Shown here piece after piece: positions 1 through 7,974 of a stretch of 25,481 nt of DNA. The stretch is taken from the NCBI GenBank assembly GCA_902799875.1, contig CADCCH010000025.1:1-25481 (forward strand). Direction: 5' to 3'. The notes beneath the pieces were generated by a model. The model was not told the DNA's origin and did not search any database. It saw only the letters and a list, made by a program, of their open reading frames with translations. The position numbers and the translations under genes were made by a program. The DNA comes from an uncultured Bacteroidales bacterium (lineage in GTDB: Bacteria; Bacteroidota; Bacteroidia; Bacteroidales; Paludibacteraceae). The stretch's first letter is position 1. Every line of letters starts with the position of its first letter.

Positions 1-664
1 TTGTGTCCGTTACGGAATTGAAGACGACCAGACCTTGCATCGTGCTGTCGGTGGCAGGTTGCAAAGCCTCGGGAGAGGTAGCCAACTCTTCTGCACTGAC
101 ATGATAACCAACACAATAGGCGGACACCATCAACTTGCGTTGCTCGTCGGTCATGCCGTGTTTCAGCAATTCGATGAGCATCTGCGAGCCTTGGCTGTGG
201 CCCATCAGGAAGAAGGGACGGCCGTGGTTGTAATGCGTCATATAATATTGGAAGGCATCGTTGACATCCTTTGCTGCGATTTGTGCCAACGAGTCCAACA
301 CCGGTGAAGGCTGGCTATACGCCTCGAAAAGCATTTGTCGGTAGTAAGGCGCATAGAAATTATACTCTCCATACAGCATCTTGTTGAACCGTTGGTTGCC
401 GTTGGCCTCCTCACGCACCTCGGGCAGGGTGATGTCGGCAAACCATGATGAGTCGTTATCAGCAAAAGAGATGGCCGAGACGGTAGGATAGACATAGAAG
501 ACGTCGGCAGCCTTGGTCGTGTCGCCGCAGCTGTACCAATAGGTGGTGTCGGAATAGTCGATTCTGACTTCCACTTCATTATGTTGTCTTTGTTGTGGCT
601 TGCAGGCAAAGGCTGAGACCATCATTAATGCCGTCAAAAGGACGAAAAAAGTCTTGTTTTTCAT
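1..664 (-). CDS. DUF3089 alpha/beta-hydrolase-like lipoprotein (5' part only)
   Basis: The frame is open from an ATG at 664 to the window edge, about 221 residues with no stop, so the C-terminus is missing. The first 20 residues form a signal peptide ending in ...VSAFAC (Cys21), so it is probably an exported lipoprotein, although the lipobox is loose. The stretch ADVFYVYPT at about residues 53-61 and the nucleophile elbow GHSQG at 156-160 (Ser158) are typical of the DUF3089 branch of alpha/beta hydrolases. The catalytic Asp and His would lie beyond the window. Substrate is unknown; an esterase or lipase-type activity is inferred from the fold only. It is divergent from glyA, and a perfect -7 box (688-695) lies about 24 bases upstream of the ATG, which supports this start. 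Confidence 0.85.
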   Translation of the reverse strand, partial: MKNKTFFVLLTALMMVSAFACKPQQRQHNEVEVRIDYSDTTYWYSCGDTTKAADVFYVYPTVSAISFADNDSSWFADITLPEVREEANGNQRFNKMLYGEYNFYAPYYRQMLFEAYSQPSPVLDSLAQIAAKDVNDAFQYYMTHYNHGRPFFLMGHSQGSQMLIELLKHGMTDEQRKLMVSAYCVGYHVSAEELATSPEALQPATDSTMQGLVVFNSVTDT

Positions 665-687
665 AGGAGGTGTCGTTATTAGGCCGA

Positions 688-695
688 CAAAGGTA
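688..695 (-). promoter_or_regulatory. Bacteroidota -7 promoter box for the DUF3089 gene
   Basis: On the minus strand this reads TACCTTTG, an exact match to the Bacteroidota sigma-ABfr -7 consensus TAnnTTTG. It would give a leader of roughly 15-20 bases before the ATG at 664. No good -33 TTTG was found at the expected distance, so only the -7 box is called. Confidence 0.5.
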
Positions 696-710
696 GTAAA
701 AGTTAGATTT

Positions 711-744
711 TTTGTCGCAGACTCAATTAATTTTCGCAACTTTG
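711..744 (+). promoter_or_regulatory. Promoter of glyA (-33 TTTG, -7 CAACTTTG)
   Basis: TTTG at 711-714 is followed after 22 bases by CAACTTTG at 737-744. That is one mismatch from TAnnTTTG and a slightly long spacer. The bases after the -7 box, CAGCGG, match the extended tail seen at the other promoters in this window. The predicted leader is about 40 bases and holds only a minor inverted repeat (TATG-GAAT-CATA). No riboswitch-like structure was recognised. Confidence 0.5.
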
Positions 745-790
745 CAGCGGAATTATGGAATCATAGAATTTAAATCTTAAATACAGAATA

Positions 791-2071
791 ATGAAAAGAG
801 ACGAAAAAATCTTTGATCTGATTCGCCAAGAAAAAGAGCGTCAGATGCACGGAATTGAACTCATTGCTTCTGAAAACTTTGTCAGTGAAGCAGTAATGGA
901 AGCAGTTGGAAGCCATCTGACCAATAAGTATGCGGAGGGTTATCCCGGTCACCGTTACTACGGTGGATGCGAGGTAGTGGATATCGCCGAGAACATCGCC
1001 CGTGAGCGTCTGAAAAAGCTCTACGATGCTGAATATGTGAACGTTCAGCCGCACTCCGGTGCGCAGGCGAACATGGCCGTTTTCATGGCGTGTCTCAAAG
1101 CCGGCGACACCTTCATGGGACTGAATCTCAGTCACGGCGGACACCTCAGTCACGGTTCAGCCGTTAACTTCTCCGGTCTGATGTTCAACGCCATCGGCTA
1201 CGATCTCAATGAAGAGACCGGTCGTGTTGACTACGACGATTTAGAGCTCAAAGCCCGCACGCACAAACCGAAACTGATTATTGCCGGTGCTTCGGCCTAC
1301 AGCCGCGAGTGGGATTATGCCCGTATCCGTCGTGTAGCGGATGAGATCGGTGCGATCTTCATGGTCGATATGGCCCATCCGGCAGGACTGATTGCCGCAG
1401 GACTGTTGGACAACCCGCTCAAGTACGCACATATTGTGACAAGCACGACACACAAGACGCTCCGTGGTCCGCGCGGCGGAGTTATTCTGATGGGTAAAGA
1501 TTTCGATAATCCCTGGGGCAAAACGACGCCTAAGGGGGAGATCAAGAAAATGTCCGCCCTACTCGACTCCGCTGTTTTCCCGGGTACCCAGGGCGGCCCG
1601 TTAGAGCATGTGATTGCCGCTAAAGCCGTAGCGTTCGGCGAGGCCCTGACGGAAGATTTCAAGCTCTACCAGCAGCAGGTAAAGAAGAACGCCGCTGTGA
1701 TGGCGCAGGCGTTTATGGACAAGGGCTACAAAGTGATCTCCGGTGGTACGGACAACCACTCGATGCTCATCGACCTGCGCACGAAGTATCCGGAGTTAAC
1801 GGGAAAAGTAGCGGAACAGGCGCTCGTTTCAGCCGATATCACGACGAACAAGAACATGGTGCCGTTCGACAGCCGTTCCGCCTTCCAGACCTCCGGTCTG
1901 CGTTTCGGTACACCGGCTATCACCACGCGTGGTCTGAAAGAAGACAAAATGCCGTGGATCGTCGATTTGATTGATACGGTACTGAAAAACCCCACGAGTG
2001 AAAGTACGATTGCTTCCGTTCGTGAGGTTGTGAATAAAGAGATGATTCAACACCCGCTATTCGCTTATTGA
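791..2071 (+). CDS. glyA: Serine hydroxymethyltransferase
   Basis: This PLP enzyme interconverts serine plus tetrahydrofolate with glycine plus 5,10-methylene-tetrahydrofolate and is the main one-carbon source in the cytosol. The 426-residue product is full length for bacterial GlyA. It begins with the usual amphipathic helix and shows IELIASENF (22-30), [15 protein letters not shown] (45-59), the PLP-site VDMAHPAGL (192-200), and the lysine in [13 protein letters not shown], with Lys222 as the expected Schiff-base residue. It is a single-gene unit. Its 3' end overlaps the convergent AraC-family gene by 7 bases, with no hairpin terminator between them. Confidence 0.98.
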   Translation: MKRDEKIFDLIRQEKERQMHGIELIASENFVSEAVMEAVGSHLTNKYAEGYPGHRYYGGCEVVDIAENIARERLKKLYDAEYVNVQPHSGAQANMAVFMACLKAGDTFMGLNLSHGGHLSHGSAVNFSGLMFNAIGYDLNEETGRVDYDDLELKARTHKPKLIIAGASAYSREWDYARIRRVADEIGAIFMVDMAHPAGLIAAGLLDNPLKYAHIVTSTTHKTLRGPRGGVILMGKDFDNPWGKTTPKGEIKKMSALLDSAVFPGTQGGPLEHVIAAKAVAFGEALTEDFKLYQQQVKKNAAVMAQAFMDKGYKVISGGTDNHSMLIDLRTKYPELTGKVAEQALVSADITTNKNMVPFDSRSAFQTSGLRFGTPAITTRGLKEDKMPWIVDLIDTVLKNPTSESTIASVREVVNKEMIQHPLFAY

Positions 2072-2931
2072 TCTTGTTTCTTGCGGAAATGATTAGGAGT
2101 CAGACCCGTGTGCTTCTTCGTGTACTGGCAGAAGAATGAAGCATTCGGGAACTCCATAATTTGCGCAATCTCCCGAATCGGGAAGGTGGTGTTACGCAAG
2201 TAATGCTTTAACTCCGACACCGTCGTCTCTGCAATCCACGCGCCGGCAGACTTACCGGAACGCTCCTTGCATATCTCCGACAGGTATTTGGGCGTGATAC
2301 CCATCTGCTCAGCGTACCATTGTACCTCGCGTTGGTGCGGGTTCTCTTGCAACAAACGCGTGAACGAAAGGAAGGTATAATCGCTGGTGTTCGCCGACAT
2401 ACGCGTCTTGGCATCCTCCGGAATAACCGCCAGTTTATCCAGATAATTGAGCATCTCCATCGTCGCACCCTTCGCCAGCAGTTTCAAAATCTGCGTACGG
2501 TACGCAGTCTGTTTATCCTGCATTTGCAGGGTCAGCAGATGGAAATAGGTCTTGAAGAAATCGATACTAACCTCGTTCAAGGGATAAATCGGATGCTCCT
2601 TCACATACTCCTGCTTCATGAACCAGTTCGGCTCCACACGGATATGCTCAAAAATAATCTGACTATAGATGCCGGCATCGACGGTCACTTGCATAAATGC
2701 AAAATCATGACTCATCTCGTACGGACCTAACTGATAGTTCGTATCCGGAATACGGACAAAGAGTTCACCGCGGTTGATACGAATCATTTTTTCGTGATAA
2801 TACACGTCGATAAAGCCCTCCGTACACAGCAGCACGGTCATACTGTTGGACGCCGTCGTACGGTTGTCACGACACTCACGGAAACCTTCCACCTCGTCGG
2901 TTAAGAAGATCAAATCGGTTGTTAATTTCAT
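2065..2931 (-). CDS. AraC-family transcriptional regulator
   Basis: The 288-residue product has an N-terminal cupin-like ligand domain (about residues 1-165) and a C-terminal AraC DNA-binding domain. The first helix-turn-helix is around 203-223 ([19 protein letters not shown]). The second is around 251-275 ([20 protein letters not shown]), followed by the family signature GLTPNHFRK. Ligand and targets cannot be read from the sequence. It is divergent from the DUF4837-pnuC pair, with which it shares an interlocked promoter region, so control of that pair or of itself is plausible but unproven. Its 3' end overlaps glyA by 7 bases. Confidence 0.92.
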   Translation of the reverse strand: MKLTTDLIFLTDEVEGFRECRDNRTTASNSMTVLLCTEGFIDVYYHEKMIRINRGELFVRIPDTNYQLGPYEMSHDFAFMQVTVDAGIYSQIIFEHIRVEPNWFMKQEYVKEHPIYPLNEVSIDFFKTYFHLLTLQMQDKQTAYRTQILKLLAKGATMEMLNYLDKLAVIPEDAKTRMSANTSDYTFLSFTRLLQENPHQREVQWYAEQMGITPKYLSEICKERSGKSAGAWIAETTVSELKHYLRNTTFPIREIAQIMEFPNASFFCQYTKKHTGLTPNHFRKKQDQ

Positions 2932-2951
2932 AAAATTTCAGTATTTCGGCG

Positions 2952-2983
2952 CAAAATTACACTTTTTTTTTGATATATGCAAA
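2952..2983 (-). promoter_or_regulatory. Promoter of the AraC-family gene
   Basis: On the minus strand, TTTG (2980-2983) is followed after 20 bases by TAATTTTG (2952-2959), a perfect Bacteroidota promoter. The -33 element is extended to TTTGCATATATC, and the -7 is followed by CGCCG. The predicted leader is about 15 bases. The element interlocks with the divergent promoter at 2969-2999. Confidence 0.75.
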
Positions 2984-2999
2984 TTTTTTTGTAATTTTG
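2969..2999 (+). promoter_or_regulatory. Promoter of the DUF4837-pnuC pair
   Basis: TTTG (2969-2972) is followed after 19 bases by TAATTTTG (2992-2999) and then CAGCA. Both boxes match the Bacteroidota consensus exactly. The two divergent -33 elements lie inside one 15-base near-palindrome, TTTGATATATGCAAA (2969-2983), so two polymerases could not occupy both promoters at once. Confidence 0.75.
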
Positions 3000-3021
3000 C
3001 AGCAAAAATAAGATATTAAAT

Positions 3022-4011
3022 ATGAAAAAAGGTTTATTTTGTGCTTTATTAGCACTGCTGTTGATGAGTTGCGGTTCGGGTAACGAGCGATTGCTTACTT
3101 CGGCTACCGGTTCGATTTATGAGTGCTTGGTAGTGAGTGACGCTTCGGTCAAAGAGGCCGTGGTACAGACCATGGGCGGGGACATGTACGGTTTGCCGCA
3201 AATGGAGGCGTATTTCACAACTTCTCATGTTACGCCGGCGCAGTTTGACGACCTGTTCAAAGCGACCCGTAACATTCTGATTGTAGATATCAATGCCAAT
3301 AAATACACGCATATACTGGCCAAGAAATCCGTCGATGTATGGTCCAAGCCCCAGGCTATGATGCGCATTCAGGCACCCGATACGGAGACTTTTCTGGCGT
3401 ACTGGAATGAAAACGGCGAAGCGATCCGGGAGTGGTTTGTACGCGAAGAGCTGACGCGCCAGATCCGTTTCTATCGCGCGAATACAAATAAGGACGCGCG
3501 CGCGTGGTTACAAAAGCAGGGCTACGACATGCTGATCCCGGAAGATTTTATCACGATCGCCAATGATTCGGTGCTCTGGTGCTGCAATAACAAAGGTCTG
3601 ATGCGCAAGGATATCGTGGTGTACAGTTACCCCTATACGGCTCAGGAGCAGTTCAGCAACGAAGCTATCATCGCCAAACGCAATCAGATCATGGGTCAAC
3701 GCGTGTCCGCACAAGTGGAAGGCAGTCATATGGGTACCGAATTCAAACATTTTCCACCGGTTAGTCGTCAGGTACCTGCCCTCCGTGATACGGTAGGAGG
3801 TTTTTATGCCGTTGAGACACGCGGTTTATGGAAGATGTTGGACGGTGAAGCCATGGGTGGACCGTTCGTCAGCCTCACGCGGTTGGACCAAGTCAACGGA
3901 CGCGTGGTCACGGCTGAAGTTTTCCTATACGCGCCGGGACAGAAAAAACGCAACGCGGTGCGCCAGATAGAGGCTATTCTTTATACGCTGAAAATGCCGA
4001 ATGAACGATGA
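3022..4011 (+). CDS. DUF4837 family lipoprotein
   Basis: The 329-residue product starts with a clear lipoprotein signal (MKKGLFCALLALLLMSC; lipobox LMSC, Cys17). The rest is predicted to be periplasmic or anchored in the outer membrane. The C-terminal part carries features I associate with the Bacteroidales DUF4837 family: ETRGLWKMLDGEAMGGPFVS near residues 265-284 and a tail of the form EVFLYAPGQKKR...EAILYTLKMP. Its function is unknown. Its stop overlaps the pnuC start in an ATGA, so the two are translationally coupled. The start lies about 22 bases after a perfect -7 box. Confidence 0.85.
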   Translation: MKKGLFCALLALLLMSCGSGNERLLTSATGSIYECLVVSDASVKEAVVQTMGGDMYGLPQMEAYFTTSHVTPAQFDDLFKATRNILIVDINANKYTHILAKKSVDVWSKPQAMMRIQAPDTETFLAYWNENGEAIREWFVREELTRQIRFYRANTNKDARAWLQKQGYDMLIPEDFITIANDSVLWCCNNKGLMRKDIVVYSYPYTAQEQFSNEAIIAKRNQIMGQRVSAQVEGSHMGTEFKHFPPVSRQVPALRDTVGGFYAVETRGLWKMLDGEAMGGPFVSLTRLDQVNGRVVTAEVFLYAPGQKKRNAVRQIEAILYTLKMPNER

Positions 4012-4565
4012 GTGCGCTGTCGTTGATCAGTTGTTGTCTGGGGATCTGCTCCGTGATTCTGGCTTCACGGCGTAATATTCTCACTTTCGCTTTCGGTTTT
4101 GCGCAGGTACTGACCTATACCTGGCTCTGTTACACCCAACGTTTCTACGGCGAGATAGCTATCAATGCCTATTATTTCGGCACGATGGTATATGGAGTGT
4201 ATGTATGGAAGAATCGTCTGAAAGAGGAAAGCGGCAAGATGAAAGTAGAACCCCGCAGTTTGTCGGTTTCTGTAATCAGTCTGATTGCCGTTACTACCCT
4301 ACTCGGTTCATGGCTTGTGGGTTGGGGTCTCGCCGCTTATACCGACGATACGCAACCTTACCTGGATGCCTTTACGACAGTACCTGCACTCGTGGCGCAG
4401 GTACTGATGATTCTCGTTTATCGCGAGCATTGGTTCATCTGGCTCGCAGTCGATATTCTGAGTGTGATCTTATGGATTCGCGCCGGCGACTGGTTCATGG
4501 TAACGCAGTACGCCATCTGGTGCGCCAACTGTATCTACGGCATCATTATTTGGAGGAAACCTTGA
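4008..4565 (+). CDS. pnuC: PnuC-family transporter (nicotinamide riboside or thiamine type)
   Basis: The 185-residue, strongly hydrophobic inner-membrane protein has the PnuC layout. It opens with LGICSVILASRRNILTFAFG (residues 11-30), then RFYGEIAINAYYFGTMVYGVYVWKN (about 45-69), and later the conserved stretch YREHWFIWLAVDILSVILW. PnuC proteins carry unphosphorylated vitamins by facilitated diffusion, trapped by a cytosolic kinase. No kinase (NadR/NRK or thiamin pyrophosphokinase) and no TonB-dependent receptor lies beside it here, so nicotinamide riboside versus thiamine cannot be decided. The alignment to the family begins at the first residues, so the ATG overlapping the upstream stop is the likely start. 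Its 3' end overlaps the convergent lipoprotein gene by 20 bases. Confidence 0.88.
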   Translation: MSALSLISCCLGICSVILASRRNILTFAFGFAQVLTYTWLCYTQRFYGEIAINAYYFGTMVYGVYVWKNRLKEESGKMKVEPRSLSVSVISLIAVTTLLGSWLVGWGLAAYTDDTQPYLDAFTTVPALVAQVLMILVYREHWFIWLAVDILSVILWIRAGDWFMVTQYAIWCANCIYGIIIWRKP

Positions 4566-6369
4566 TCAACTCCTTAGGCTTGGATGCCGTTTGCTCTACC
4601 GCCGTATAATCCCACTCCTCCTCAAAATCCCAGTTGGATTTGGTCTGTATCTTTTCCGGAAAATAATACACTTTCTCCGGCTGGCGTTTCTCTGCCCAAC
4701 TACCGGTGGTCCACTTGCCGTCTCCGTTCTCATCCAGATACAGACGCAGATAATACGTGTCGGGCTTGAGGTACTGGAAGAACGCCCCTTCCTCAACTGC
4801 CGGCAACTCACGCAACACTTCATCTTTGGTGCTCATAACCTGTATCCGGGCTTTGGGTTCAAACGGATTCAAGCTCACACGCAAAGTCGAATATTCGGAC
4901 AGTGCTTTGACCTGCAAGGGATACGTACCTTTATTGTGCGTAGTACCGTAGATATCGTGCATCGCACCGCTGTCCACTTGCAGTTCGTACTTACCCTCCG
5001 GTTGGAACTTCGCCAGGAACAGAATCTCCATCGGTAAGGTATCGTTGATCTCCATCGTGAACGGCAGGGGCTTAAGGATTGTGTCGATACGCTCGAACAA
5101 ATGGAACGAATCCCTTTCAATAGCAACCAAAGGCGTCATACAGTTCAGCCGCAAGGTATCGTACACTTCAAAACCGCGCCGTGCATTCGATTTGAGGTCC
5201 AGGCGTAAGTTTTTGTTCTTCCGGTCCTGCGCCTCCTTGGCTTTGGCAGACAGTTTGGGAGCACGCCAGAAAGCCCGAAGCGTATCCACCGCCCACTCCA
5301 GATGATACAGACTGTCCGTGCGACGGTAGCGCGCCTCAATGAGCAAGGAGTCGTGCTTGATCGACACGCTGTCCATCAACCAGAGCGTCACCGTATCTCG
5401 CTTGGGAGAGTACTTGATATGAATGTTCATACTGTCCGCCAACGGTCGCAACTGAGGCAGACTGTCCGGCGTAGCAGAGAATAATATCTGTATCCGGTGC
5501 TGCTTGTCACGCAACGTACGCTGCAAATACAGTTTCTGCTGCTCTTCCTTGAAAAGGAACAATGCCGGTAAGGGCTTGTGCGTTGGCAGACTGTCAGTGA
5601 TCAGAGAGTCCGCGATAAGACTATCTACGACCAATGTATCTGTAATCAGCGTGTCTATAGCCAGTGTGTCTATAGTCATCGTATCACCGACCACCGTAAT
5701 CGTCGAATCAGCGAAAGCCAGTGCCTCTCCGATCGTCAGACGGTAGTCTTTGCTGACATCGTCAACAGCATACAAACGGTACGTGCCTTCCCGCATGTTA
5801 CCGATACGGAAATATCCTGCCGAGTCGGTTCGTGCCACACGTGAAAAAGGCATTGACACAAACGCCGAATCCTCCATATTATCGTGGATACCCACAAAAA
5901 TACCCTTCAAGGGGTTGAGGTTCATGGCATCAAACACCCTTCCGCGGTACTCCAGCGTATCGATGGTCGGACCCGTAGAGAAATAGAAATAGAAACCTTT
6001 GACAGGCACTTGTTCGCGGTAGTCCACCACCGCATTGCCGAAATCAATCGTATAAGTCGTGCTGTCCCGCAGACTGTCCTGCAACTGTACAACCAGTTTC
6101 TTTCCACGGGCTTTGACCTCCGGCGGAGTCTGCTGCGGAGGGGACATCAAGAGGTTATTGATCAAATCCTGCACCTCGATATACTCATCGAAAGTGACCT
6201 CAATCTTATTGCCCTTGAACTCCAACGCTCCTAAGGGAGGATTACTCTCTAACGCATGCGGCGGCACGGTGTCTTTCGGGCCACCTTGTGGTCCGATACC
6301 CCTGTTGGCACAACTCGCCAACACAAAAACAAGGAGCAGGAAACTATAGTGTTTTAAGTTCATACCCAT
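4546..6369 (-). CDS. Ig-like (Big_5) domain lipoprotein
   Basis: The 607-residue exported lipoprotein has lipobox LASC with Cys20. An alternative ATG two codons in (6363) is equally good. After the cysteine comes the family hallmark GPQGGPKDTVPP (27-38). A Big_5-like Ig domain follows (about 36-133: ESNPPLGALEF..IEVTFDEYI..TTYTIDF). Next is a carboxypeptidase-regulatory-like segment with GYFRIGNMREGTYRLYAVDD (185-204), then a pentapeptide repeat (229-261). The long C-terminal part ends in a YYLRLYLDENGDGKW motif. Proteins of this architecture are common in Bacteroidota envelopes, but no molecular role is established that I know of. It is the last gene of the five-gene operon, overlapping the deacetylase by 26 bases upstream and converging with pnuC by 20 bases. 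Confidence 0.85.
   Translation of the reverse strand: MGMNLKHYSFLLLVFVLASCANRGIGPQGGPKDTVPPHALESNPPLGALEFKGNKIEVTFDEYIEVQDLINNLLMSPPQQTPPEVKARGKKLVVQLQDSLRDSTTYTIDFGNAVVDYREQVPVKGFYFYFSTGPTIDTLEYRGRVFDAMNLNPLKGIFVGIHDNMEDSAFVSMPFSRVARTDSAGYFRIGNMREGTYRLYAVDDVSKDYRLTIGEALAFADSTITVVGDTMTIDTLAIDTLITDTLVVDSLIADSLITDSLPTHKPLPALFLFKEEQQKLYLQRTLRDKQHRIQILFSATPDSLPQLRPLADSMNIHIKYSPKRDTVTLWLMDSVSIKHDSLLIEARYRRTDSLYHLEWAVDTLRAFWRAPKLSAKAKEAQDRKNKNLRLDLKSNARRGFEVYDTLRLNCMTPLVAIERDSFHLFERIDTILKPLPFTMEINDTLPMEILFLAKFQPEGKYELQVDSGAMHDIYGTTHNKGTYPLQVKALSEYSTLRVSLNPFEPKARIQVMSTKDEVLRELPAVEEGAFFQYLKPDTYYLRLYLDENGDGKWTTGSWAEKRQPEKVYYFPEKIQTKSNWDFEEEWDYTAVEQTASKPKELIKVSSK
5587..5685 (-). repeat. Pentapeptide tandem repeat D-[T/S]-[L/M]-x-x, about 6.6 copies
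   Basis: Residues 229-261 of the Ig-like lipoprotein consist of units DTMTI, DTLAI, DTLIT, DTLVV, DSLIA, DSLIT, DSL, which is a 15-base DNA period. The unit is diverged at DNA level, so it is an old or selected repeat and not a fresh expansion. It separates the regulatory-like domain from the C-terminal region and probably forms an acidic, Thr/Ser-rich linker or a short beta-solenoid. Confidence 0.8.
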
Positions 6370-7000
6370 TCGCCAACAACCATTCTATTGCCTTTGGCAA
6401 TACTTCTAACATGCGCTCGTTCGACTTGACCGAATCATGAAAATTGATGATACTTCCCGGTCGGGTCTGACGTTGAATCTGCCGTAACATCGCTTCGGGA
6501 GTCCGACGCGGATTATAATCACGCGTCAGCACGTCCCAGAGGTAAATCTCATACCCTAAGTTCTTCACCGCTTTTCGCTGCCAAACCCAGGTACGACCGT
6601 ACGGAGGCCTAAACCAGTTTAGGAATAATCGTGCCCCTGAAGGGCTAAGAACCGGAGCAGGATAGCCTTTCGGGTAGTTTCTTTCACAAGCATTCTCCCA
6701 TTTACGCACATTCGCGATATACTCGGCCGTGCTTACTTTCCAACCCTTCATGTGGTTGTAGGTATGGTTGCCGATAGCGTGGCCACCTTGGACAACCATC
6801 TCAAATACCTCCGGATGCTTGTCGATATTCTCACCTACCATGAAGAACGTAGCCTTCACGCCGTACTTGTCCAGTATTTCCAACACTTTCGGCGTCACCT
6901 CCGGTATAGGTCCGTCATCGAAGGTCAGATACACCGCCTTACCCACACGGAATTTGCCGCATGGGTAAAGACGTTGCAATATAGATTTGAAGAATTTCAA
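6344..7000 (-). CDS. NodB-type polysaccharide deacetylase
   Basis: This 218-residue carbohydrate esterase family 4 protein would remove acetyl groups from N-acetylated glycans such as peptidoglycan or chitin-like oligomers. All motifs are present: TFDDGP (26-31, metal/base Asp pair), H79-x3-H83 in NHTYNH, RPPYG (131-135), LWDVLTRDY (154-162) and NFHDS (His188). There is no obvious signal peptide. The start must be TTG at 7000: an in-frame TGA lies two codons upstream and no ATG occurs before the catalytic core. The spacing between His83 and RPPYG is about 48 residues, longer than I expect for the family, because of an insertion near residues 108-128. It lies 17 bases downstream of the ROK gene in the operon. 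Confidence 0.9.
   Translation of the reverse strand: MKFFKSILQRLYPCGKFRVGKAVYLTFDDGPIPEVTPKVLEILDKYGVKATFFMVGENIDKHPEVFEMVVQGGHAIGNHTYNHMKGWKVSTAEYIANVRKWENACERNYPKGYPAPVLSPSGARLFLNWFRPPYGRTWVWQRKAVKNLGYEIYLWDVLTRDYNPRRTPEAMLRQIQRQTRPGSIINFHDSVKSNERMLEVLPKAIEWLLANGYELKTL
6608..6645. repeat. Pair of palindromes within the deacetylase insertion
   Basis: CCTAAAC-CA-GTTTAGG (6608-6623) is a perfect 7-base inverted repeat. Ten bases on, GCCC-CTGAA-GGGC (6633-6645) forms a second stem. Together they cover the coding DNA for residues about 119-131, where the protein appears to carry extra residues relative to other NodB-type enzymes. The arrangement resembles a REP-like palindromic unit inserted in frame, but no second copy was seen in this window. 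Confidence 0.55.
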
Positions 7001-7017
7001 ATTTCAAATTTATGATT

Positions 7018-7974
7018 TTACCAAGCGAGACTCGATGCACCTAAGATAGCTGCATCGCTGTCTTTGAGAATGGAGATCGAAACAGGGATCTTACCCTTCC
7101 AGATCGGCATCAGGTTAGCGTCCAGCGCCTCACGGATCGGATCCATGATCCAGTGACCGGACCTGGTCAAACCACCGAACAGGATAATCGCCTCCGGACT
7201 GGAGAAATGCACATAGTCAGCCAGTTTCTCACCCAACAGATGACCCGTATAATCGAAGATCTCCTTCGCTACGAGATCACCCTTCTCAGCTGCATCAAAG
7301 ACATCCTTCGAAGTGATGTTATTGATATCCGGTACGTTACGCAAGAGCGTCGGTTGTGTGGTTGCCGTAACAATCTCTTTAGCCGTACGAGCCACACCGG
7401 TAGCCGAAGCGTACGCCTCAATACAGCCCTTTTGCCCACAACCGCAGAGACGTCCGTTACCCGAGTGATCTATCTTGCAGTGACCTAATTCACCGGCAAA
7501 ACCGTCATGACCGTAGAGCAGTTTACCGTCAATCACGATACCCGAACCGACACCGGTACCGAGCGTGATAACGATAAAGTTCTTCATACCGCGCGCCGAG
7601 CCGTAAATCATCTCACCTTGAGCCGCAGCGTTAGCGTCGTTGGTAATCGTGCACTTGACACCCATCCGCTCGCTGATGAGTTTGGCGAAAGGAACCACAC
7701 CTTTCCACGGCAGATTCGGCGCTTGCTCGATACAACCCGAATAGAAATTGGCATTCGGCGCACCGCAGCCGACACCCACCACATCGCTCATCAAGATACC
7801 TTCGTCCTCCACAAGACGTTTGAGCCCCGCGCAGAGCACGTCGCAATACTCGTCGATGTCCGGATACTGCTGGGTAGGAATGGAATTACTGCGAAGCACT
7901 TTACCTTCGTCATCTACTAAACCAAACTTGGTGCCTGTTCCACCTAAGTCGATACCTAAAGCGTACTTTTTCAT
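7018..7974 (-). CDS. ROK-family glucokinase
   Basis: The 318-residue cytosolic sugar kinase shows the phosphate loop GIDLGGTGTK (7-16), the catalytic Asp113 in NDANAAA (112-118), a second phosphate loop LGTGVGSG (138-145), GELGH (161-165), and the ROK zinc site formed by His165 with Cys177, Cys179 and Cys184 in CGCGQKGC. These residues are those of glucose or N-acetylhexosamine kinases; glucokinase is the most likely activity, giving glucose 6-phosphate. There is no helix-turn-helix N-terminus, so it is an enzyme and not a ROK repressor. Its ATG overlaps the stop of the peptidase gene (ATGA), indicating translational coupling. Confidence 0.93.
   Translation of the reverse strand: MKKYALGIDLGGTGTKFGLVDDEGKVLRSNSIPTQQYPDIDEYCDVLCAGLKRLVEDEGILMSDVVGVGCGAPNANFYSGCIEQAPNLPWKGVVPFAKLISERMGVKCTITNDANAAAQGEMIYGSARGMKNFIVITLGTGVGSGIVIDGKLLYGHDGFAGELGHCKIDHSGNGRLCGCGQKGCIEAYASATGVARTAKEIVTATTQPTLLRNVPDINNITSKDVFDAAEKGDLVAKEIFDYTGHLLGEKLADYVHFSSPEAIILFGGLTRSGHWIMDPIREALDANLMPIWKGKIPVSISILKDSDAAILGASSLAW

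Noticed and set aside
665..790. Possible glycine or folate riboswitch in the glyA upstream region
   Set aside because: The stretch is AT-rich, holds promoter boxes for both directions, and its leader of about 40 bases shows only a trivial inverted repeat.
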